NCBI GenBank assembly: GCA_031969915.1
Contig: DALYJJ010000085.1
Coordinates: 1-27,379, forward strand
DNA from: DALYJJ01 sp031969915
GTDB lineage: Bacteria > Acidobacteriota > Terriglobia > Bryobacterales > Bryobacteraceae
Direction: 5' to 3'
DNA length: 27,379 nt
Part shown: in pieces, positions 23,229 to 27,379 of the stretch
Layout of the letters: each line of letters starts with the position of its first letter
Position numbering within the stretch: the first letter of the stretch is position 1
Translations under genes and position numbers: made by a program
The notes under the pieces: model-generated
Databases searched by the model: none
Told to the model about the DNA's origin: nothing
Seen by the model: only the letters and a program-made list of their open reading frames with translations

Positions 23229-23243
23229 CAGCGCGTTCTGCGC
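23228..23243. repeat. Second tolC-derived fragment at the cassette edge (16 bp)
   Basis: CCAGCGCGTTCTGCGC here is identical to 23692-23707 inside tolC. In tolC this block lies 92 bp beyond the end of the 54-bp repeat, but here it is directly joined to it. This implies that the duplication originally reached at least 23707 and then lost about 92 bp. Confidence 0.75.
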
Positions 23244-23271
23244 TGCCACACGTGCCGCACGAGATCGGGCT

Positions 23272-23535
23272 TCACAACGATCGAGACCGAAGAGCGAGCC
23301 GGGCTTTTGATTGGATCACTGCGAGCAGATTTCCGACGTGCAGATAACTATCGAATTCTGTGCGCTCATCGTCGGTCAACTCACCAGCCTCTGACCGCTC
23401 AGCCAACTGCCGCATGCGGCAGACATCGTTCTCCCCGAATCGGATCGAAAGCAGGTACTCGGCGGCTTCCGGCGATAACTCGTCTCCCGGAGTCTGCATG
23501 AGCCGAGCCCAAATTGCCGGTAATTGCGGTTCCAT
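23272..23535 (-). CDS. Cassette-borne small protein (87 aa) of unknown function
   Basis: The product MEPQLPAIWARLMQTPGDEL continues with SPEAAEYLLSIRFGENDVCR, an acidic helical stretch SEAGELTDDERTEFDSYLHV, and GNLLAVIQSKARLALRSRSL. The pattern 'R-x-x-LAE-(X)3-G-x-LT-x-x-E...E-x-x-SYL-x-VG-x-LLA-x-x-QSKARL-x-L' is one I recall in many small hypothetical proteins of Planctomycetota, Cyanobacteria and Acidobacteriota, sometimes beside HNH or other nuclease-like genes. That association is memory, not seen here. It fills almost all of the unique DNA between the two direct repeats. The ATG at 23535 lies 3 bp from repeat copy 2, and GAGG 9 nt upstream comes from that repeat. G+C seems lower than in flanking genes. 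Confidence 0.75.
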   Translation of the reverse strand: MEPQLPAIWARLMQTPGDELSPEAAEYLLSIRFGENDVCRMRQLAERSEAGELTDDERTEFDSYLHVGNLLAVIQSKARLALRSRSL

Positions 23536-23572
23536 GCTTGGCAACCTCGGAGAGGATGCGAATGCGGCCCAC
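23399..23572 (-). pseudogene. Duplicated 5' end of mutL running into the cassette
   Basis: Repeat copy 2 carries the mutL GTG start (23572) and its AAGG. The frame gives VGRIRILSE, identical to MutL for eight residues, then leaves the homology and stops at a TGA (23399-23401) after 57 codons. It overlaps the cassette gene in another frame. It cannot encode a working MutL; if translated it is a decoy peptide initiated three bases after the tolC stop. Confidence 0.6.
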
Positions 23573-23600
23573 GCCTTACTTTTCTAGCACGATGTTCCGC
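23547..23600. repeat. Direct repeat copy 2 (tolC-proximal)
   Basis: Identical over 54 bp to 23175-23228. This copy holds the functional end of tolC (stop at 23576-23578) and a vestigial mutL start. With one 3-bp deletion the similarity continues to 23538, within 3 bp of the cassette gene's ATG. Confidence 0.97.
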
Positions 23601-25261
23601 TCTTCGAGCAGCGTGCCGGTGGATTGCAGCAGGTTCACCACGTTGCGGCGGTACTGCAAGCTCTGCTGCACAAGCTGCGCCCGGGCGTTCACCAGCGCGT
23701 TCTGCGCGTCGAGAAGGAAGAAGATGTTGATCGTGCCGAGGTCGTACTTCTTCTGTTCAGCGTCCATGCGCTTCTGGGCGAAGTCCACCGCCACCTGCGC
23801 AAGCTTCACGCTGGCTTTGGAGTTTTCCACCTGGTTGATGCGGTTCAGCACGTCGAGCCGGATGTTCTGCTCCGCTTGGCGAACCTGCAGCGCGTCGATC
23901 TTCCGGGTGACCAGGGCGTCGGCGTAGTCAGCCGCGGCGCGGCGGTCCCGCAGCGGGAAGTTCAACTGCAAGCCCATCTGGTAGATCGGAAAGCCGAAGC
24001 CGAAGAGTTGGTCCAGCGACCCGCCCAGGCCGCCGCGGCTGACCAGTTGGAGCGGCGTGCCGGGAGGGGCCAGCAACGGGCGCTGATAGACGTCGCCCCC
24101 CACGCCTTGTGTCGTATAGTTGCCCGTCAGGTTGAAGTTCGGACGAAGCGCGTTCGCCGCGCTCCTGATGCTCAGGTCGTCCACATCGAGATCGTTCCGC
24201 GCGTTGCGCAGATCGGGACGGCGCTCAAGGGCCGTGGTCACCAGCTTCTCTTTTTCGAACGCAGTGTCGTTCGAAGGTGGCAGGACGGCCTCGGTGAGGA
24301 CGATGGGCACCGTGCGGAAGCGCGGATTGAGGTCGGCCCCCATTTGGCGGCGAAGCTGGTCTTCGGATTGCGCCACTCGAAACCGCGCCTGGGTGACGGC
24401 GATCTCGGCTGACGCATAGGTCTGCTGCGGTTGGAAGATGTCCAGCGCGGAGACGGCACCCAGTTCGAGTTCGCGCATGGTCCGCTTCAGCGATTTGTCG
24501 GCGAGGGCGAGACCCTCCTCTTGCACCTTCAGGGCCTCGGTCGCCTCGATGAGGTTCCAGTACGCGATCTCAGCGTTCTGGAGGAGACGGATAACCTGGT
24601 CCTCCACGTTATACTGGCCGCCACGCAGGCGCTGCCGGGCAATGGTTATCGGAAGGCGCGCGATCTCACGGCCGCGATTGCGAAGGAGCGGCTGGGTGAA
24701 TCCCATCTGCCAGCTGGAGTTGTACGCCGGGTTGGTGGTCTGGAAGGCGTTGTTCGTGGAAAGCCGGTTCCAGCCGAACGACGACCGGATCTGCGTGCCT
24801 GTGGAAAGCGTTTGGTTGTAGGCGAAGTTAAAGGGCTGGTTCAGGTTCGACAGCGTCGCAGCGCCGGCCAACTGGTCGATGGTCGGCTGCGTGGACCGCG
24901 TCGTCGTGTAGCCCGCGGTGACGAACGGATCGAAGACTCCGAAGGCGCGCTGGATCGCGTTCTTCTGGGTCTCGATCGTGACGCGCGAAATCTCGATGTC
25001 GGTATTGTTCACTAGAACGAGCTCGAGGTAGTTGCGCAACGACAGCTCCAGCTTGTCGCCCGCCAGGTAGTCTTCGAGCTTGACCGGGGCCCGCAATTGC
25101 AACAGCGGAGGCTTGGGCGCGAAGACGTTACGAAGCCAGGAGCCGGTTTGCCAGACCCAGGGGGCGTCGTGGTTGGTGTCCTCCTGCATCGCCGGAGGCT
25201 TCAACGGTTGCGCCGCCACCGGCAGCGCGAAAGCAAAAAGGATCAGTGCAAATCGATTCAT
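23576..25261 (-). CDS. TolC-family outer membrane efflux protein
   Basis: A 561-residue OEP-family protein, the outer membrane channel of a tripartite exporter. A signal peptide (MNRFALILFAFALPVAAQ) precedes two repeated OEP halves rich in long amphipathic helices. Typical stretches are LVLVNNTDIEISRVTIETQK, FTQPLLRNRGREIARLPITI, LADKSLKRTMRELELGAVSALDIFQPQ, FPIYQMGLQLNFPLRDRRAAADY and KYDLGTINIFFLLDAQNALVNARAQLV. The ATG at 25261 is 3 bp after the stop of the permease gene, so the genes form an operon with the adaptor. The C-terminal codons lie in the duplicated 54-bp repeat but remain intact. The substrate is unknown. Confidence 0.93.
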   Translation of the reverse strand: MNRFALILFAFALPVAAQPLKPPAMQEDTNHDAPWVWQTGSWLRNVFAPKPPLLQLRAPVKLEDYLAGDKLELSLRNYLELVLVNNTDIEISRVTIETQKNAIQRAFGVFDPFVTAGYTTTRSTQPTIDQLAGAATLSNLNQPFNFAYNQTLSTGTQIRSSFGWNRLSTNNAFQTTNPAYNSSWQMGFTQPLLRNRGREIARLPITIARQRLRGGQYNVEDQVIRLLQNAEIAYWNLIEATEALKVQEEGLALADKSLKRTMRELELGAVSALDIFQPQQTYASAEIAVTQARFRVAQSEDQLRRQMGADLNPRFRTVPIVLTEAVLPPSNDTAFEKEKLVTTALERRPDLRNARNDLDVDDLSIRSAANALRPNFNLTGNYTTQGVGGDVYQRPLLAPPGTPLQLVSRGGLGGSLDQLFGFGFPIYQMGLQLNFPLRDRRAAADYADALVTRKIDALQVRQAEQNIRLDVLNRINQVENSKASVKLAQVAVDFAQKRMDAEQKKYDLGTINIFFLLDAQNALVNARAQLVQQSLQYRRNVVNLLQSTGTLLEERNIVLEK

Positions 25262-25264
25262 GTG

Positions 25265-26521
25265 CTACTCGTAACGGATCGCTTCAATCGGGTCGAGCTT
25301 GGCCGCCTGCACGGCGGGATAGATTCCGAACAACAGGCCGATGCCGACCGACACGCCGAACGCCACCGCGATCGACGAGAACGTGACCACCGTGGACCAC
25401 CCCGCCGCCGCCGCGATGATCCGCGACAGGCTGAAGCCGAAGGCAATGCCAATCAGTCCGCCCAGGATCGAGATCAACACCGCCTCCGTGAGGAATTGAC
25501 GAACAATGTCGCCCTGGCGTGCACCGATCGCGCGCCGGATGCCGATCTCGCGCGTTCGCTCGAGCACCGTGGCCAGCATGATGTTCATGATGCCGATGCC
25601 CCCAACCAGCAGCGAAATGCCGGCGATGCAGATCATCACTACGTTGAAGATGAACTGCGTGCGCTTCTTCTGTTCCAGCAGGCCCGCCGGCACGGTCACC
25701 GTGAAGTCGCCCGCGTCCTTATGGGTCGCATTCAGGATCGCCGTCACCACGGAGGCCGTTTCAATCGAATCGGTGCCCGGCTTCACCTTGATATATACGC
25801 CGTCGATCTCATCTTTGAGGAAGCTATTGTTGTCCTCGAAGCGCCGCATCACGGTATTGAACGGAGAGATGATCAGGTTGTTCCGGTTCACCACTTCGAG
25901 GCCTTCCACTTCCGTGTCGGCCGAGGCCTGTTGCGCCAGCACACCGATCACCTGCAGCCAGGTGTCATTTACTTTGACGTGCTTGCCGACCGCCGGTTCG
26001 TATCCGAGGAGATTGACTTTCGCCGATTCGCCCAACACGCAGACCGCCGCTGACTTCGCGTCGTCCTCGTCGTTGAAGAACCGTCCTTCCACCACGCGCA
26101 GGCTGTTGATGTCCAGGTAGTTGGACTGGACCCCGATCAGCAGCGGCGGTTCCGCCGTCGTCTTCGGCAACACCTTCAGCGGCTTGAACCGCTTGCGCGG
26201 AGTCAGCGCTTCCAGGCCCGGAACGTTCTCCGAAATCGCGCGGAAGTCGCGCAGCGACATGCCCGGCGAAATCTGCCGCCGGGCCTGCAACTCGTTCCGG
26301 TCGACCGCCTCCTTGGCTTCCACAATGATGTTGTTCACGCCCAGGAGATCGATATAACTCATCATCTCCTTCTGCGCGCCGGCCGTGATGGAGAGCATCG
26401 CCACCACCGCGCCCACGCCGAAGATCATGCCCAGCATGGTCAGCAAGCTGCGCAGCTTGTGCACAAAGAGGCTCGAAAGCCCCATCTGGAGTTCAGGCAG
26501 GTAGCCCGTCAATGTCGCCAT
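25265..26521 (-). CDS. MacB-like ABC transporter permease (FtsX domain, no ATPase domain)
   Basis: A 418-residue inner-membrane protein. One N-terminal helix (KLRSLLTMLGMIFGVGAVVAML) is followed by a MacB-type periplasmic core of about 225 residues (about 55-285). Three C-terminal helices of the FtsX family then carry FIFNVVMICIAGISLLVGGIGIMNIML, RTREIGIRRAIGARQGDIVRQFLTEA, and a final FGIYPAVQAAKLDPIEAIRYE. This is the mechanotransmission permease fold of MacB/LolCE. MacB itself has a fused N-terminal ATPase, which is missing here, so a separate ATPase subunit is required. The open frame begins at 26647, but MATLTGYLPELQMG at 26521 starts 4 bp after the adaptor stop and fits the family N-terminus. 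Confidence 0.93.
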   Translation of the reverse strand: MATLTGYLPELQMGLSSLFVHKLRSLLTMLGMIFGVGAVVAMLSITAGAQKEMMSYIDLLGVNNIIVEAKEAVDRNELQARRQISPGMSLRDFRAISENVPGLEALTPRKRFKPLKVLPKTTAEPPLLIGVQSNYLDINSLRVVEGRFFNDEDDAKSAAVCVLGESAKVNLLGYEPAVGKHVKVNDTWLQVIGVLAQQASADTEVEGLEVVNRNNLIISPFNTVMRRFEDNNSFLKDEIDGVYIKVKPGTDSIETASVVTAILNATHKDAGDFTVTVPAGLLEQKKRTQFIFNVVMICIAGISLLVGGIGIMNIMLATVLERTREIGIRRAIGARQGDIVRQFLTEAVLISILGGLIGIAFGFSLSRIIAAAAGWSTVVTFSSIAVAFGVSVGIGLLFGIYPAVQAAKLDPIEAIRYE

Positions 26522-26525
26522 CGCC

Positions 26526-27379
26526 CTATCGGCCTCCGCCTGCCGGCAAGCCGCCCATCGGATTTCCTCCGCCGCCGGCCGAGCCCTTGTCGTCACTCTT
26601 CTTCTTCTTGCCGTCGCCGGGCTTGGCGTTCGGATCCGCCAGCGCAATCACGTCTTTCTCAGTCACCCCGGATTCGATGATGGTCGTCGACTCGCTCCGT
26701 TTGGCGATCTTGATCGGCCGCTCTTCGAACTTGTCGCCGTTCTTCACGTAGACGATCGGCTTACCTTCCTTCTCGAAAACCGACTGGTTCGGCACGTGCA
26801 ACGCCTGGGGCACTTTCTCGACGATGATTTCGACGTCCGACAGCAGGCCCGGCCGCAGCAACACGTCCAGTTGCGATTCCTCTTCCGGAGGCGGAGGCAG
26901 CTTCGCGTTATCCAGCTCCTTCTGCGAGAACGGCCCGGCCGGGGCGCCGGCCATCGCCGGCCCGCCGCCGCCTGGGCCGCCAGGACCGGAGAAGCCGAAG
27001 CGCATCCGGTTCTCACCGCCGCCTGCGCCCTCGGGGCGTCCTTCGCCCCGCTGGCGCCGTTCGCCGCCCTCCCCTGCATTGCCGCCCTCACCCCGGGCCG
27101 CGCGGCCTTCGCCGCCCTGTCCTTCACGGCGTGCGCCGCCGGCACTCATGCCCGCGGGCATCTGGACCCCGGCGCTCTTCATCGCTTCCTGAATTACCTT
27201 CTGGCGGTCTTCCTGGCTGAGGTCGCGCATATTCCGGCCGGCCAGCGCTTTCTGGAACGCGTCGCGCATCTTCTGCATCTGCTCGGGCGACATTCCGCCG
27301 CCGCCCATCATTCCGCCGAAACCACCACCGCCACCGCCGCCGCCGAAGCCACCGCCGCCGCCCCCGGGTGCCCCGCCCG
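26526..27379 (-). CDS. Periplasmic adaptor (membrane fusion protein) of the exporter, partial, with Gly-rich insert
   Basis: The frame is open to the window edge, so only the C-terminal 284 or so residues are visible and the start is not in the window. The last 110 residues match the beta-barrel and membrane-proximal part of MacA/HlyD-type adaptors: LRPGLLSDVEIIVEKVPQAL, HVPNQSVFEKEGKPIVYVKN, EERPIKIAKRSESTTIIESG and VTEKDVIALADP. Before this lies an unusual insert: a poly-Gly stretch (27312-27379), a helical module SPEQMQKMRDAFQKALAGRN then MRDLSQEDRQKVIQEAMKSAG, and a Gly/Arg/Glu low-complexity run (about 27161-26928). A Lys/Gly-rich tail ends the protein. It is 4 bp from the permease start, in an adaptor-permease-TolC operon. 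Confidence 0.85.
   Translation of the reverse strand, partial: GGAPGGGGGGFGGGGGGGGFGGMMGGGGMSPEQMQKMRDAFQKALAGRNMRDLSQEDRQKVIQEAMKSAGVQMPAGMSAGGARREGQGGEGRAARGEGGNAGEGGERRQRGEGRPEGAGGGENRMRFGFSGPGGPGGGGPAMAGAPAGPFSQKELDNAKLPPPPEEESQLDVLLRPGLLSDVEIIVEKVPQALHVPNQSVFEKEGKPIVYVKNGDKFEERPIKIAKRSESTTIIESGVTEKDVIALADPNAKPGDGKKKKSDDKGSAGGGGNPMGGLPAGGGR

Noticed and set aside
23360..23587. 75-residue plus-strand frame across the cassette
   Set aside because: Its C-terminus is the antisense of the repeat (the same peptide end also arises at 23215), so it is a by-product of the duplication.
23547..23600. Simple transposon target-site duplication as the explanation of the repeat
   Set aside because: The repeat is far longer than usual target duplications, there are no terminal inverted repeats or transposase, and the extra tolC block points to duplication followed by deletion.

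Overview
The window is about 27.4 kb of G+C-rich bacterial chromosome that carries mostly housekeeping genes. Several features point to an Acidobacteriota genome, most likely from the Solibacter/Bryobacter/Paludibaculum group: a roughly 1,080-residue carboxypeptidase-regulatory/TonB-receptor-like outer membrane protein, a PSD1-type planctomycete cytochrome c protein (DUF1549/DUF1553 with a LamG insert), a Tat-exported sulfatase, and a permease/adaptor/TolC export operon. The taxonomic call is inference; there is no rRNA here. I saw no tRNA gene, CRISPR array, transposase or integrase.

Layout. 1-1613 (minus): rpsP (cut by the edge) downstream of ffh, the usual start of the rpsP-rimM-trmD cluster. 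1749-5643 (minus): the two-heme PSD1 protein behind an L-isoaspartate methyltransferase with a lipoprotein signal. 5659-8012 (plus): an APC amino-acid permease, then folD, which is interrupted by a 15-N assembly gap. 8031-8261 (minus): a small unknown gene. gltX (plus) and glnS (minus) then meet tail to tail. 11732-14983 (plus): the outer membrane receptor, with its own promoter, a LacI-type operator candidate and a strong intrinsic terminator. 15065-18175 (plus): a tight coaE-htrA-sulfatase operon. A DUF4149-like membrane protein (minus) and a secreted M24 peptidase (plus) start head to head with overlapping ATG codons. 19989-20237 (minus): a small Cys-containing protein, followed by a 270-bp intergenic stretch of G5/C5 palindromes. 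20508-27379 (minus): adk, mutL, a tolC-family gene, a MacB-like permease without an ATPase domain, and the C-terminal part of a membrane-fusion protein.

Two observations stand out. First, the tolC/mutL junction carries a small insertion. A 54-bp perfect direct repeat (about 63-66 bp with one 3-bp indel) flanks a cassette that encodes one 87-residue protein. The repeat holds the end of tolC and the start of mutL, so both neighbours remain intact. A second fragment of tolC at one edge suggests a larger duplication that later lost sequence. Second, five genes (pcm, the APC permease, gltX, glnS, coaE) have a -10-like hexamer exactly 7 nt before a plausible start codon and no recognisable -35. This suggests leaderless transcripts and helps choose the starts.

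The genes otherwise serve translation and protein targeting (rpsP, ffh, gltX, glnS), cofactor and nucleotide metabolism (folD, coaE, adk), mismatch repair (mutL), envelope proteostasis (HtrA, PCMT, M24 peptidase) and envelope transport (TonB-type receptor, APC permease, tripartite exporter).
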